Notes: generated from the sequence alone by a model not told the origin. A stretch of DNA of 64,000 bases from Phyllobacterium trifolii (GCF_014192095.1 NZ_JACHXN010000008.1:1-64000), one strand, 5' to 3'. Shown: positions 35,696 through 45,264, counted from the stretch's first letter. Made by a program: numbers and translations.

Positions 35696-36384
35696 AGACT
35701 GACGCCGAATGTCTCGCGCAAATGTCTCTGGCCATTCGGCGTCACCGACACCGCGCGGGTTCCTTCCAGCCGCCTGATCCAGCCATTGTTGAAGCAGTGG
35801 CTGCACAGCGCTGCGCCGATTGCACCGGCAAGATGCGGGCGGCGCTCGCTCCAGTCGAGGCACGGACGGCACAGGATGCGGCTGCGCTTGGCGGTCAACG
35901 CTTCGATAGCGATTCCGGCGCGGGCAAATAGCGCAAGCCCACTATCCGTCACTTCGCCCGCATCGAGGCCAAGATCGAGATGGCCAGCATCGATCAGCGC
36001 ATCGGTGATTGAAACGCCGAGATGCCCGGCGAGATGGTCGTAGCAGGTGCGCCCTGCCCTGAGCGCCGCATCACGTGGCCCGGTGCGCAGCGGCTTGGCT
36101 GTGACTTCCGGCGCGGCGAGCCGCATGATGCTTTCGATCATCTGGGCCACGGCAGGCGAAGCCAGCCGGTGGTAGCGATGCCGGCCCTGCTTTTCCACAG
36201 CGAGAAGGCCGGCCTCGGTCATGCGCGTCAGATGGCTGCTGGCGGTCTGCGCGGTGATGCCGGCGAGTTGAGCGAGTTCCGATGCGGTCAGCGCGCGGCC
36301 ATCCATGAGCCCATTGAGCATGCTCGCACGACCGGGATCACCCGCAAGCGCGGCTATTTCGGCAAATCTCGCATTGTTCGACAT
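35692..36384 (-). CDS. ArsR-family winged-helix regulator
   Basis: The 230-residue regulator has an N-terminal ArsR helix-turn-helix (about 8-75: DPGRASMLNGLMDGRALTASELA...ITAQTASSHLTRM). The longer C-terminal domain has conserved RTCYDHLAGHLGV and LCRPCLDWSERRPHLAG with Cys residues, typical of the extended ArsR group; the ligand is unknown. Divergent from the NIPSNAP/ABM operon (131 bases between starts), which it probably regulates. Confidence 0.88.
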   Translation of the reverse strand: MSNNARFAEIAALAGDPGRASMLNGLMDGRALTASELAQLAGITAQTASSHLTRMTEAGLLAVEKQGRHRYHRLASPAVAQMIESIMRLAAPEVTAKPLRTGPRDAALRAGRTCYDHLAGHLGVSITDALIDAGHLDLGLDAGEVTDSGLALFARAGIAIEALTAKRSRILCRPCLDWSERRPHLAGAIGAALCSHCFNNGWIRRLEGTRAVSVTPNGQRHLRETFGVSL

Positions 36385-36515
36385 GATCGTTTCCGTGTTT
36401 GTTGGCCAATCAAGACTGATCCCAACACAGACGATGATGCTTCGAAAACGATCGAAGTATCAAGCGCTCATTGGCGGCTATACCCATGGTCAACGCTAAC
36501 GAAGGAGTGCCCGAA

Positions 36516-36845
36516 ATGACCATCACCTGTTTCATCAAATATGAAATCGATCCCTATCAGAAGGACGCTTTCGAGGAATATGCGCGCAACTGGAACGAGG
36601 CGATACCGCGTTGCGGCGCAGATCTCATCGGCTATTATGCGCCGCATGAGGGCTCCGCGACGCTGGCCTACGGCGTCTACAACATCGAGAACCTGGCCGC
36701 GTATGAAGCCTATCGCGCGCGGCTCATGGCCGATCCACTGGGCCGGGCCAACTACGAATTTTCCAGGGATAAGCGCTTTATCCGGCGTGAGGACCGTACA
36801 TTCCTGCGCCTTGTGACAGGAACGAATGGAGGAATGCTCAAGTGA
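36516..36845 (+). CDS. NIPSNAP-family protein
   Basis: The 109-residue protein is a single dimeric alpha/beta-barrel domain (ITCFIKYEIDPYQKDAFEEYARNW ... ATLAYGVYNIENLAAYEAYRARL), matching NIPSNAP proteins. The ATG at 36516 follows GAAGGAG; an upstream ATG was not chosen. The next gene starts at a GTG overlapping its stop (36842-36845). Enzymatic role unknown. Confidence 0.85.
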   Translation: MTITCFIKYEIDPYQKDAFEEYARNWNEAIPRCGADLIGYYAPHEGSATLAYGVYNIENLAAYEAYRARLMADPLGRANYEFSRDKRFIRREDRTFLRLVTGTNGGMLK

Positions 36846-37189
36846 TTGCGGTGATTTTCGAGGTGGAGCCGGCGGAAGGCCGCGGCAAGGATTATTTCGA
36901 CCGGGCAGCGGACCTGAAGCCGCTGCTGGAGACGATGGACGGCTTCATTTCCGTGGAGCGGTTTCGCAGCCTTGCCAACGAAAACCGCTATCTTTCCCTG
37001 TCGTTCTGGCGCGATGAAGCGTCAGTGGCGGCTTGGCGCCAGACCGAGGAACATCGTCTGGCTCAACGTGACGGCCGCGCCGGGATCTTTGCCGACTACA
37101 GGCTGCGGATTGCGTCCGTTATACGTGATTATGGGTTGCGCGCCCGTGATGAAGCTCCGCTTGATGCGCGAGTGTACCATCACGCCTGA
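36842..37189 (+). CDS. Antibiotic biosynthesis monooxygenase (ABM) domain protein
   Basis: The 115-residue ABM-like dimeric barrel (IAVIFEVEPAEGRGKDYFD, GFISVERFRS, YLSLSFWRDEASVAAWR) is usually involved in oxidising aromatic compounds or in haem-related stress. The GTG start overlaps the previous stop, so it is coupled to the NIPSNAP gene. The pair lies opposite an ArsR-type regulator. Confidence 0.87.
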   Translation: MIAVIFEVEPAEGRGKDYFDRAADLKPLLETMDGFISVERFRSLANENRYLSLSFWRDEASVAAWRQTEEHRLAQRDGRAGIFADYRLRIASVIRDYGLRARDEAPLDARVYHHA

Positions 37190-37564
37190 ACCTGGTTGCG
37201 CTGGGCACAAGCCGGTCCGGGGCCACGCATATAGTGGCGCTCGGGCCGGTAACTCGGAGCAATGAATTCTCGCACGACGCGTAGCGTATCGCGTAGCTGG
37301 ATAATCATGGTCATCATTTTTGTCTCTTGTTTTTGGCATACCGGACCAGGCCGATAGCGATCAATTAGCTAAAATTTAATGCATAAAGATGAACGCCTCC
37401 TGAACGGCGTTGGTTAAAATCACATGAATTCATAGAAAATTAGCCTTAACCAGTTGAGCAGAAATATCTTTTCGCAACAGGAAAAGGGCAAAAATTCGCC
37501 CTTTTTGCTTCAATAAGGCGCCCGAAAAGTTGGTGAATCGCGTGGATTTCTACAAGAAATCGAA
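37190..37564. other. Convergent intergenic region
   Basis: This 375-base gap lies between the ABM gene and the convergent mbfA. It holds the hairpin at 37482-37506 and a second stem (cgcgtg 37539-37544 with cacgcg 37566-37571) at the mbfA end. No gene was seen in the left part. Confidence 0.4.
37482..37506. terminator. Hairpin terminator, probably bidirectional
   Basis: AAAAGGGC pairs with GCCCTTTTT across an 8-base loop, with A and T tracts on both sides. It lies between convergent operons. Confidence 0.75.
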
Positions 37565-38548
37565 TCACGCGTTACCGATCAATATGCCTGTCGCCAGTAC
37601 AAGCCCACCGCCGAGAACGACCTGGATCGCGGCGCGGAAGAATGGCGTCTCCATAAAGCGGTGCTGGATATAGGCGATGGCCCAGAGCTCGATGAAAACG
37701 ACGATCGCAGCAATTGTCGTGGCTGTCCAGAAATCCGAAATGAGATAAGGCAACGCGTGGCCAAGGCCACCGATCGCCGTCATCAGGCCATTGGCGAGGC
37801 CACGCTTCAAGGGTGAGCCGCGACCGGACAATTTTCCGTCGTCATGCGCAGCTTCCGTGAAGCCCATGGAAATGCCGGCGCCGAGCGACGCAGACAGGCC
37901 CACAAGAAACGTCTGCCATGTGTCCTGTGTGGCGAAGGCGGCCGCAAAAATCGGCGCAAGGGTCGAGACCGAACCATCCATCAGGCCGGCAAGACCTGGC
38001 TGGATATAGGTCAGGATCAGCTGTCGCCTTTCGGTCTGTTTCTCGACCTCCTGCACATCGTCAGGTGTATGCTGCACACCGAGCCGGTGGGCGAGCGATT
38101 CATGCGCCTTCTCGGCGATGGCAAGGTCGCCCAAGAGCTTGCGCGTAGAGGCATCCCGCACAAGTTTCAGTGCTTCGATATAGAATCGGTAGGCCTGCTC
38201 CTCCATCTTCTCGGCCATTTCGCGCACCTTCTCTATACCGAGCGGGCGAACCAGCCAGTCGGGCTTGCGCTCGAGATAGCCGCGCACGTGCTCCCTGCGG
38301 ATAAGCGGTATCTGGTTGCCGAAACGCTCCTGGTGCAGATCGATCAATGCCTGGCGATGGCGATTTTCCTCTTCTGCCATCTCGTCGAAAACCTTGGCGC
38401 TTTGCGGAAAGTCCTCACGCAGCCCATCCGCATAGGCGAGATAGATGCGCGCGTCGTCTTCTTCCGACGAAATAGCCAGCGCCAGCAATTGCTGTTCGGA
38501 AAGGGATTCCAGGGCGTGGCGGCGATGACCGAAAAAACGGGTGAGCAT
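37565..38548 (-). CDS. mbfA: Membrane-bound ferritin, iron exporter MbfA
   Basis: The 327-residue protein has an N-terminal ferritin-like/rubrerythrin di-iron domain (about 10-165, with EMAEEENRHR and AIAEKAHESLAHRL providing ExxH motifs) fused to a C-terminal VIT1/CCC1-like membrane domain (about 180-325, LAGLMDGSVSTLAPIFAAAFAT and several helices). It exports iron and protects against peroxide in Bradyrhizobium and Agrobacterium. An ICE-type palindrome lies 15 bases upstream of the start, indicating control by Irr. Confidence 0.93.
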   Translation of the reverse strand: MLTRFFGHRRHALESLSEQQLLALAISSEEDDARIYLAYADGLREDFPQSAKVFDEMAEEENRHRQALIDLHQERFGNQIPLIRREHVRGYLERKPDWLVRPLGIEKVREMAEKMEEQAYRFYIEALKLVRDASTRKLLGDLAIAEKAHESLAHRLGVQHTPDDVQEVEKQTERRQLILTYIQPGLAGLMDGSVSTLAPIFAAAFATQDTWQTFLVGLSASLGAGISMGFTEAAHDDGKLSGRGSPLKRGLANGLMTAIGGLGHALPYLISDFWTATTIAAIVVFIELWAIAYIQHRFMETPFFRAAIQVVLGGGLVLATGILIGNA

Positions 38549-38562
38549 GGCGTGATCCTAAA

Positions 38563-38578
38563 TTAGAACAATTCTAAA
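38563..38578. promoter_or_regulatory. Iron control element (Irr box) upstream of mbfA
   Basis: TTAGAACAATTCTAAA is a near-perfect palindrome matching the ICE consensus of rhizobial Irr targets (TTTAGAA-N3-TTCTAAA type). It lies between mbfA and the divergent lysE-type gene. Confidence 0.8.
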
Positions 38579-38691
38579 CTACAGATTCAAAGCCCTGTGT
38601 TCAAGGTGTAATCGGGTTTTTCACGGTCCATGGACAGAAGCCCGGCCCCGGAGTATCTTCCGCCTCCGCCAACCTCCGATAGAGAACGATC

Positions 38692-39312
38692 ATGACGCTT
38701 GCCGGTTTTGTTGCCTATTCTGGTGCCCTTGCTATCGCCGCCGCTATTCCGGGACCGGGTGTAACTGCCCTTGTTGCCCGGGCGCTCGGCTCGGGGTTTC
38801 GTTCATCGCTGTTCATGTCGCTCGGGTTGATCATCGGCGACCTCACTTATTTGACCGCAGTGGTGCTTGGTCTTGCCATGGTGGCGCAGACATTCGGCAC
38901 GGTTTTCCTGGTGATCAAATGGGCTGGCGTCGCGTATCTTGCCTATCTTGCCTGGGGTTTCTGGACATCGGGCATATCGGCGGAAAAGATCGAAGCCAAG
39001 AAGAGCCGCGGCGGTGCTGTCTCCAGCGTTGTGGCCGGCCTGACAGTGACGCTTGGCAATCCGAAGACCATGCTCTTCTATATCGCCCTGACACCGACTC
39101 TCGTCGATCTGCATACGATCACTCTGGCCGACTATTCGATCCTCGCAGCGCTGACTGTTTTGGTTCTGCTCGTGGTGCTGGTGCCCTATCTCGCACTGGC
39201 AGCGAAGGCGCGAGGATTGCTCGCCTCGCCGCGGGCGCTAAAACGGCTGAACCGCACAGCGGCAGCCTTTATGGCGGGCGCTGCGCTCGCCATAGCAGGT
39301 CGCTCCTCCTGA
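38692..39312 (+). CDS. LysE/RhtB-family amino-acid exporter
   Basis: This 206-residue integral membrane protein has six hydrophobic segments and the LysE-family marks: AIPGPGVTALVARALGSGFR near the N-terminus, LGLIIGDLTYL, KWAGVAYLAYLAWGFW and VTLGNPKTMLFYIALTPTLVD. It exports amino acids or derivatives by proton exchange; the specific substrate cannot be read. Divergent from mbfA. Confidence 0.93.
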   Translation: MTLAGFVAYSGALAIAAAIPGPGVTALVARALGSGFRSSLFMSLGLIIGDLTYLTAVVLGLAMVAQTFGTVFLVIKWAGVAYLAYLAWGFWTSGISAEKIEAKKSRGGAVSSVVAGLTVTLGNPKTMLFYIALTPTLVDLHTITLADYSILAALTVLVLLVVLVPYLALAAKARGLLASPRALKRLNRTAAAFMAGAALAIAGRSS

Positions 39313-39452
39313 TCTGGAATGCTATTACAGCTGTAGCCGAATATTAGTATTTTCTTCTAAGCGGCACCGCGTTTACGCACGAGCCCAACTAGGAATTTTC
39401 AGGCAAGGCCCATAAGATCGCCGCACGACCCAAACAGGATCAGGAGATATTC

Positions 39453-40424
39453 ATGAGCAACGACAGCGCGCGCAAGCCAGGCCGTGGCCGCATTTACAAT
39501 TCTATTGTCGATACGATAGGCGATACGCCGCTCGTCCGGCTCGACAAACTGGCCAAGGAAAAGGGTGTGGGCGCCAATCTTCTGGCCAAGCTCGAATTCT
39601 TCAATCCTATCGCCAGCGTCAAGGACCGTATCGGCGTCGCGCTGATCGAAGCGCTCGAAGCGCAGGGGAAGGCGAAACCGGGCAAGACGACACTCGTCGA
39701 GCCAACCTCCGGTAATACCGGCATCGCGCTCGCATTCGCAGCCGCCGCCAAGGGTTACCGGTTGATCCTCACCATGCCTGAAACCATGTCGGTCGAACGC
39801 CGGAAAATGCTCAAGCTGCTTGGCGCAGAGCTGGTGCTGACCGAAGGCGCAAAGGGTATGAAGGGCGCCATTGCCAAGGCTAACGAGCTGGTCGAGACCA
39901 TCGGGGACGCGGTCATCCCCGGCCAGTTCGACAACCCCGCCAATCCTGAAATCCACCGCCGGACCACCGCCGAGGAAATCTGGAACGATACCGACGGCAC
40001 AGTCGACATCCTGGTTGCGGGCATCGGCACCGGCGGCACGATTACCGGCGTTGGCCAAGTGTTGAAGCAGCGCAAGCCGAGTGTGCAGGTCATCGCGGTG
40101 GAGCCCAAGGATTCGCCCATTCTTTCCGGCGGCAATCCCGGCCCGCACAAAATCCAGGGCATAGGCGCAGGCTTTGCTCCCGCTGTGCTCGATACGCACA
40201 TTTATGACGAGGTCGTGCAGGTCTCGAACGAGGATTCCTTCGCCAATGCGCGTCTCGTGGCGCGGCTTGAAGGCGTGCCTGTGGGGATTTCATCGGGCGC
40301 AGCGCTGACGGCGGCAATAGAGGTTGGCAGCCGCCCGGAAAACAAGGGCAAAAACCTTGTTGTGATCATCCCTTCCTTCGCCGAGCGGTATTTGTCCACC
40401 GCGCTGTTCGAAGGCCTGGAATAG
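39453..40424 (+). CDS. cysK: Cysteine synthase A (O-acetylserine sulfhydrylase)
   Basis: The 323-residue PLP enzyme joins O-acetylserine and sulfide to cysteine. The PLP lysine is Lys57 in [10 protein letters not shown]. The substrate loop PTSGNTGIA, the phosphate-binding GTGGTITGV and the C-terminal GISSGAA complete the family pattern. An extra N-terminal stretch of about 10 residues ([10 protein letters not shown]) is longer than in E. coli. CAGGAGA precedes the ATG. Confidence 0.95.
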   Translation: MSNDSARKPGRGRIYNSIVDTIGDTPLVRLDKLAKEKGVGANLLAKLEFFNPIASVKDRIGVALIEALEAQGKAKPGKTTLVEPTSGNTGIALAFAAAAKGYRLILTMPETMSVERRKMLKLLGAELVLTEGAKGMKGAIAKANELVETIGDAVIPGQFDNPANPEIHRRTTAEEIWNDTDGTVDILVAGIGTGGTITGVGQVLKQRKPSVQVIAVEPKDSPILSGGNPGPHKIQGIGAGFAPAVLDTHIYDEVVQVSNEDSFANARLVARLEGVPVGISSGAALTAAIEVGSRPENKGKNLVVIIPSFAERYLSTALFEGLE

Positions 40425-40484
40425 AAGCTCGCTACAGAGGAGTGGTCCCGCTCGGCTTTTTGGTAAGTATTGGATTCACCCCAA

Positions 40485-40522
40485 AACTGTGATACTGTGT
40501 AACTATGAAAAATATCACAGTT
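40485..40522. promoter_or_regulatory. Inverted-repeat operator over the antitoxin start codon
   Basis: AACTGTGATA (40485-40494) and TATCACAGTT (40513-40522) are perfect 10-base inverted arms, 18 bases apart, flanking the ATG at 40505. Probably bound by the ribbon-helix-helix antitoxin for autorepression. Confidence 0.7.
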
Positions 40523-40747
40523 TCCGTGGATGACGATATCTACCGCCGTGCCCGCATGAAGGCAGCAGAGCAGGACACATCCGTCTCCGCGCTCGTTCGT
40601 CAATTCCTGTCGGAGATTGCGACGATCGAAACCGAGGCGGAGCGGCTGCGCCGGGAGGAGGCTGTATTGCGAGCATCAGTCAAGCTGTTTCGGGCCGGGG
40701 ATCGCCTCTCCCGCGACAAGCTTCATGACCGTGGCCTTCGAGAGTGA
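40505..40747 (+). CDS. Ribbon-helix-helix antitoxin of a VapBC-type module
   Basis: The 80-residue protein has an N-terminal ribbon-helix-helix (KNITVSVDDDIYRRARMKAA...VSALVRQFL) that binds DNA as a dimer. A charged C-terminal helix of about 40 residues would wrap the toxin. Its TGA overlaps the toxin GTG (40744-40747). An inverted-repeat operator spans its start codon. Confidence 0.85.
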   Translation: MKNITVSVDDDIYRRARMKAAEQDTSVSALVRQFLSEIATIETEAERLRREEAVLRASVKLFRAGDRLSRDKLHDRGLRE

Positions 40748-41154
40748 CAGCTTTTCTCGATACCAATATCCTGCTTTATTCCATCAGCACCGCCGCCGAC
40801 GAAGTGAGCAAGCGCATGAGGGCCATTGCGCTCACGGATCGGGATGATTGCGTTGTCTCGGTGCAGGTACTGCAAGAATTTTATGTCCAGGCCACGCGCG
40901 CATCACGCACCGATCCCCTTCCCCACGAATTGGCTGCCGGGCTGATCAAGACGTGGCTGCGGTTCCGTGTTCAGGAGAATACCGTACCAATCTTGCAAGG
41001 TGCGCTTGAGATAAAGCGAGCTTACGGCTTTTCCTATTGGGACAGCGCAATCATTTCGGCGGCGCGTGAGGCTGGATGCAGCGAGCTCTTTTCTGAAGAC
41101 CTGTCGCATGGCCAGATCGTTGAAGGTGTCAGAATCGTTGATCCATTTCGATGA
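40744..41154 (+). CDS. PIN-domain toxin of a VapBC-type module
   Basis: The 136-residue PIN RNase has the acidic active-site residues in FLDTNILLY (Asp), VSVQVLQEFY (Glu), YWDSAIISAA (Asp) and ELFSEDLSHG (Glu/Asp). It would cleave RNA when released from the antitoxin. The GTG start is coupled to the antitoxin stop. It ends 10 bases before the convergent cckA stop, so the module fills a tight gap between cysK and cckA. Confidence 0.88.
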   Translation: MTAFLDTNILLYSISTAADEVSKRMRAIALTDRDDCVVSVQVLQEFYVQATRASRTDPLPHELAAGLIKTWLRFRVQENTVPILQGALEIKRAYGFSYWDSAIISAAREAGCSELFSEDLSHGQIVEGVRIVDPFR

Positions 41155-41164
41155 CTTTGAAACC

Positions 41165-43786
41165 TCAATTCTCCAGCGTTTCCTTGACCGCAGTCGCCAG
41201 TTGCTTCAGTGAAAACGGCTTCGGCAGGAAGCCGAATTTGGCGTCCTCCGGCAGGTTTCGTGCAAAAGCGTCTTCGGCGTAGCCCGAAACGAAGATGAAT
41301 TTGATATCGCCGTAATCCTTGCGCAATTCGCGCAGCAGCGTAGGACCATCCATCTCGGGCATGACCACATCGGAAACGATGATATCCACTTTGCCGCCGA
41401 GTTCTTTCATCACCTCAAGCGCCTCGACGCCGCTGGATGCCTCATGCACCGTGTAGCCACGCGATTGCAGCGCGCGAACCCCGCCCATGCGGACGGCGTC
41501 CTCGTCTTCCACCAGGAGAACGGTTGCGGAACCGGAGAGATCGGTGGCTTTTTCCGTTTTCTTCTCCTTTTTCGGCATTTCGGTCACAACGGCTTCGCCA
41601 TCGGCATTCAGGACCTGCGGCTGCTTTTCCTCGACAAAACGCGGCAGGAAAATGCGGAATGTCGTCCCCTTGCCAAGCTCGGACTCGGCATGAATCGAGC
41701 CGCCCGTCTGCTTGATGATACCATAAACCATGGACAGGCCGAGGCCCGTCCCCTTGCCGACTTCCTTCGTCGTGAAGAAGGGTTCGAAAATCTTCTCGAT
41801 CACTTCCTGCGTCATGCCGGTACCGCTGTCCTCTACCTCGACCAGCACATAATCGCCTGGAACGAGGTCTCGATATGTCAATTCGGCACTCTCCGCTTCG
41901 GTCACGTTGCGGGTACGGAGCGTCAGGTTGCCGCCTTCGGGCATAGCGTCCCGGGCATTGACCGTGAGATTGACCACGACCTGCTCGAACTGGCCGAGAT
42001 CGGCACGCACCGGCCACAGATCACGCCCATGTTCGATCTTGAGATTGACCTGCGTCCCGGCAAGACGCGTCAGCAGCATGCGCACATCAGCGATTACATC
42101 GGTGAGGTTGAGCACTTCCGGCCGCAAGGTCTGGCGACGCGAGAACGCGAGGAGCTGCCGCACCAGCGAAGCGGCGCGATTGGCATTCTGCTTGATGTTC
42201 ATGATGTCGGCAAAGGACGGATCCGATGCGCGATGATTGGTCAACAGCAGATCGGAAGACATGATGATTGCGGTCAGCACATTGTTGAAATCATGTGCGA
42301 TGCCGCCTGCAAGTTGTCCTACGGCCTGCATTTTCTGGCTTTGCGCCATCGTGGCTTCGAGCGCCTTCTGTTCAGTCGTTTCGACCACTGAAACAATGGC
42401 AGCTTCCTCGGCACCATCCTCGGACCCGGCGTCGAACACCGGACTGACGTAGAAGCGCAGATGGCGGTCCTCATTACCCGGAATAACGGTATCGACCGGG
42501 GAGATTTCCGCCTTGCCGGCGAAAGCCGCAGCCAGCGCCCGGTCGAAGGCCTCGCGATCGCGTTCATGCACAACGGTTTCAAGCGGGATGCGCCGGTCGA
42601 TATCATCACGATCGACAACCGGGGCGAAAAGCCCTAGGAACCGCGCATTGGTGCGCAGAATCTTGCCGGTCGCATCGACGGCTGCGATAGCCATGGATGC
42701 CGAATTGAAGAAACGTGTGAATCGCACTTCGGCCGCGCGCAACGCGGCTGAATTGTCTTCGCCTTCAGCGCGGTTGAGAACGATGGTGCGGGTTGGTCCA
42801 CGCCTGCCATCGCGTTGCGCCTGAACGCGATGATAGAAACGCACGGCGAGGCTCTGGCCATTGGATTTGGCAAGATCGAGATCGATGACCGTATTGCGGC
42901 TGGTGCCAGGTTCGGTCTTGACCGCGTTGATCAGCGCCATGCCATTGCCAGCGACGATATCGCGAACCATCATCGAGCCCGGGGTAAACCGCGTAAGGTC
43001 GACGCCGAGCCATTCCGCCAGCGTTGCGTTGATATAAATGATGCGGCCGTCAGGATCGGCTGAGAAGAAGCCCGCCGGAGCGTGGTCAAGATGATCGATG
43101 GCCTCCTGAATATCCTGGAAATAACGCTCCTGTTCGGCACGCTCAGCCGAAATATCGGCGATCTGCCACGCATAAACCGGCGTCGTCTGGTCTGGAATGC
43201 CCGCAACAGGCCGAGCCTTGACCCGGTACCATGTCGGCACAGGCTCACGCGAGGGATCGAGCGGCCGGGACAGGCGAAGCTCCTCCTGTCCGGAAACGCC
43301 GTCGCGCACCGCATTGGCGAGCCGATAGATCGGATCCGACGCTGCGGCCTCACTTGAGAGAATGTGCTCGATCGCACGCACATCGTTGGAATTGGTGACG
43401 CCGGTCAGCTCGGCATAGGCCCTGTTGGCGTAAACGATGCGGCCCTTTTGATCGCAGACGACCGTGCCTTCCGGAAACGTATCAACAAACGCGCGTGTGA
43501 GTTCATCGCTGGTGCCCCGCGGCGTGAACTGAATGACATTGATTGCCGAGCCGAACAGATAGAACACGCCGGTCATGGCAAGCGTGCCGAGGAGGCCAAG
43601 CAGGAACTGCTGCCCGAGCTGATCGCGATAGATGAAGTAAAGGACTGAAACGCCGATCAGCAGCACGCCGAGGAGGACCAGGCGCAAGCCGGCCTTATTG
43701 GATTTCGTGTTCGCGATGATAGGTTCTGGATAAAGATCGCTGTTCGTTTCTTGAGACATACGTCTGCTATTCGTTTCTTGAGACAT
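41165..43786 (-). CDS. cckA: Hybrid histidine kinase/phosphatase CckA
   Basis: The 873-residue cell-cycle kinase feeds phosphate through ChpT to CtrA. Two membrane helices (about 34-52 and 60-79) are followed by PAS domains (about 90-210, 225-340, 350-470), the HisKA phospho-acceptor in GGIAHDFNN (His499), an HATPase domain with N, G1 and G2 boxes ([27 protein letters not shown]) and a receiver with Asp806 (IIVSD) and Lys856. The start was taken as the ATG at 43786 (AAAAGGGG 10 bases upstream). The first codons are duplicated, so 43759 and 43813 are alternatives. Confidence 0.95.
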   Translation of the reverse strand: MSQETNSRRMSQETNSDLYPEPIIANTKSNKAGLRLVLLGVLLIGVSVLYFIYRDQLGQQFLLGLLGTLAMTGVFYLFGSAINVIQFTPRGTSDELTRAFVDTFPEGTVVCDQKGRIVYANRAYAELTGVTNSNDVRAIEHILSSEAAASDPIYRLANAVRDGVSGQEELRLSRPLDPSREPVPTWYRVKARPVAGIPDQTTPVYAWQIADISAERAEQERYFQDIQEAIDHLDHAPAGFFSADPDGRIIYINATLAEWLGVDLTRFTPGSMMVRDIVAGNGMALINAVKTEPGTSRNTVIDLDLAKSNGQSLAVRFYHRVQAQRDGRRGPTRTIVLNRAEGEDNSAALRAAEVRFTRFFNSASMAIAAVDATGKILRTNARFLGLFAPVVDRDDIDRRIPLETVVHERDREAFDRALAAAFAGKAEISPVDTVIPGNEDRHLRFYVSPVFDAGSEDGAEEAAIVSVVETTEQKALEATMAQSQKMQAVGQLAGGIAHDFNNVLTAIIMSSDLLLTNHRASDPSFADIMNIKQNANRAASLVRQLLAFSRRQTLRPEVLNLTDVIADVRMLLTRLAGTQVNLKIEHGRDLWPVRADLGQFEQVVVNLTVNARDAMPEGGNLTLRTRNVTEAESAELTYRDLVPGDYVLVEVEDSGTGMTQEVIEKIFEPFFTTKEVGKGTGLGLSMVYGIIKQTGGSIHAESELGKGTTFRIFLPRFVEEKQPQVLNADGEAVVTEMPKKEKKTEKATDLSGSATVLLVEDEDAVRMGGVRALQSRGYTVHEASSGVEALEVMKELGGKVDIIVSDVVMPEMDGPTLLRELRKDYGDIKFIFVSGYAEDAFARNLPEDAKFGFLPKPFSLKQLATAVKETLEN

Positions 43787-43792
43787 ACGTCT
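43743..43792. repeat. 27-base tandem duplication over the cckA start
   Basis: The 23-base sequence beginning ttcgtttcttgagacatacg at 43743 recurs at 43770, an offset of exactly 27 bases (nine codons, RRMSQETNS twice). It keeps frame and gives two consecutive ATG starts. Confidence 0.9.
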
Positions 43793-44098
43793 CAGGCCCC
43801 TTTTCTTCATCACCGGCGCAATTGCATCAAGCCGATGTTTATTCTCGAATCGTTTGGATCATATCTTTGACGCGGTATAAACCCCATCCTTTATATGACC
43901 GCGATTATTCCACGGTTTCGCACGAATTCCGATTTAGAACATCCAATATCGCGCGTAGACAATCCGTACTACATAGGCCGAAACTGCGTTAGGGTTGCGG
44001 CTAACTATGGCACGCACTAGTGTCGCATAAAGTAATGCTTCGAAGCCCATGTCGGGGAACAAGTTTTGGGCCCGAGGAACGCACAAGGAGAGTTTATC
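43787..44098. other. Divergent promoter region of cckA and fliO-like gene
   Basis: About 310 bases. No TTAA-N7-TTAA CtrA site or other known operator was found by eye; no RNA or repeat was seen. Confidence 0.35.
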
Positions 44099-45148
44099 AT
44101 GAACGCTTGGCTTGCCACTATTGTTGGCGAAAGCGCTGCCCCCATCGTGGGATTTATTCTTCTGTTCATTCTGGTCATCGCCCTGCTTCTACTGGTATTC
44201 GCCATATTGCGGCGGGTGACGGGTGGAACATTCGTTGCCGGCGGGCGCAACCGGCAGGTCCGTCTCTCGGTTACCGATGCGGCAGCTGTCGACAATCGCA
44301 GGCGGCTGGTACTCGTGCGCCGCGACGATGTCGAGCATCTGATCTTGATCGGTGGTCCCAGCGACCTGGTGATCGAGCAAAACATTCGCCAGTTCGCGCG
44401 ACAGCCGCGGGTTGAACCGCCAGCGTCGGGACCAACGCCCGAGCCCGAGCCGAGAATTCCTGAACCGAAGCCGGAGCCAAAGGTCGCGGAAGCGCCACCT
44501 CGCGCACAGCCCCGTATCGCATCTCCAGCCCCTCCGGTTCACACGCCTCCCCCACCTGTTCAGACAGCGCCAGCGCCGCAGATACCGTTGCGTCCGGCAC
44601 CGCCGCAGCAGTCTGAGCCGCCACGGCGGCCGACCGAACCACCGAGACAGGCCGAGCAACCTGCCCCCTTGCCACCCACGCCGCCCATGCAACCCGTTCC
44701 ACCGGTATCGAAGGCCCCGGAAGTAGCGTCCGCTGCTTCGAACGAGCCACCGGCTGTCAGTGCACCGGCACGGGACAATGGTTGGCAGCGAACCGCTTCG
44801 CCATCCTTTGGAACCGTGCCTCGCGCCGAGCCGAAGATAGACACGCCAGAACCTACCAGGGAGGTAGCTGCATCTGAAACCAGAACGACGACTGCCGCTG
44901 CCTTCCCCTTCGCCGTGCGCAACGAACCGGCGGCGGCCGTCAAGGAGCCGACGTTCGAGGCGTCCGTGGAAACGGAAGAATCTGAAATAACCTTGGGCGA
45001 CATGGATTTCAGCGACGCATTCGAGACAGACCTCGGAAGCGAACTCAACATTGCACCCGGCAAGGAAGCAAAGCCTGAAAAACAGGACAGCATCGAGGAC
45101 GAGATGGAACGGCTGCTAGGAGACCTATCTCGACCTGAGAAGCGTTGA
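44099..45148 (+). CDS. FliO-like single-pass membrane protein with long Pro-rich tail
   Basis: The protein is 349 residues from the ATG at 44099 (AAGGAGA upstream). One membrane helix (about 15-38, PIVGFILLFILVIALLLLVFAIL) is followed by a FliO-type domain (about 45-100: VDNRRRLVLVRRDDVEHLILIGGPSDLVIEQNI), a Pro/Ala/Glu-rich stretch (about 105-230) and an acidic tail (DMDFSDAFETDL). Classical FliO helps assemble the flagellar export gate; here there are no flagellar neighbours and the tail is unusually long, so the role is open. Confidence 0.75.
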   Translation: MNAWLATIVGESAAPIVGFILLFILVIALLLLVFAILRRVTGGTFVAGGRNRQVRLSVTDAAAVDNRRRLVLVRRDDVEHLILIGGPSDLVIEQNIRQFARQPRVEPPASGPTPEPEPRIPEPKPEPKVAEAPPRAQPRIASPAPPVHTPPPPVQTAPAPQIPLRPAPPQQSEPPRRPTEPPRQAEQPAPLPPTPPMQPVPPVSKAPEVASAASNEPPAVSAPARDNGWQRTASPSFGTVPRAEPKIDTPEPTREVAASETRTTTAAAFPFAVRNEPAAAVKEPTFEASVETEESEITLGDMDFSDAFETDLGSELNIAPGKEAKPEKQDSIEDEMERLLGDLSRPEKR

Positions 45149-45170
45149 GAGGAGAAATCCACCTGATGGA

Positions 45171-45264
45171 CACCTGACGCGATTTTCTGCGCTTGCCTAG
45201 GCTCATGGACGAAAAAGTCCACTCCGCTCCGGTTCTCGAAAACCACGCCATCTGCGTCATTAGG
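45171..45264. repeat. Palindromic intergenic repeat, family 1, copy 3
   Basis: The copy reads cctgacgcgattttctgcgc, then ctcatggacgaaaaagtcca, then ctccgctccggttctcgaaa and aaccacgccatctgcgtcat; the outer TTTTC/GAAAA pairing and the CTCCGGTTCTCGAAAA end match copies 1 and 2, while the inner loop has diverged. Confidence 0.6.

Noticed and set aside
41444-42391. Long open frame antisense to cckA
   Set aside because: Shadow of the kinase coding sequence.
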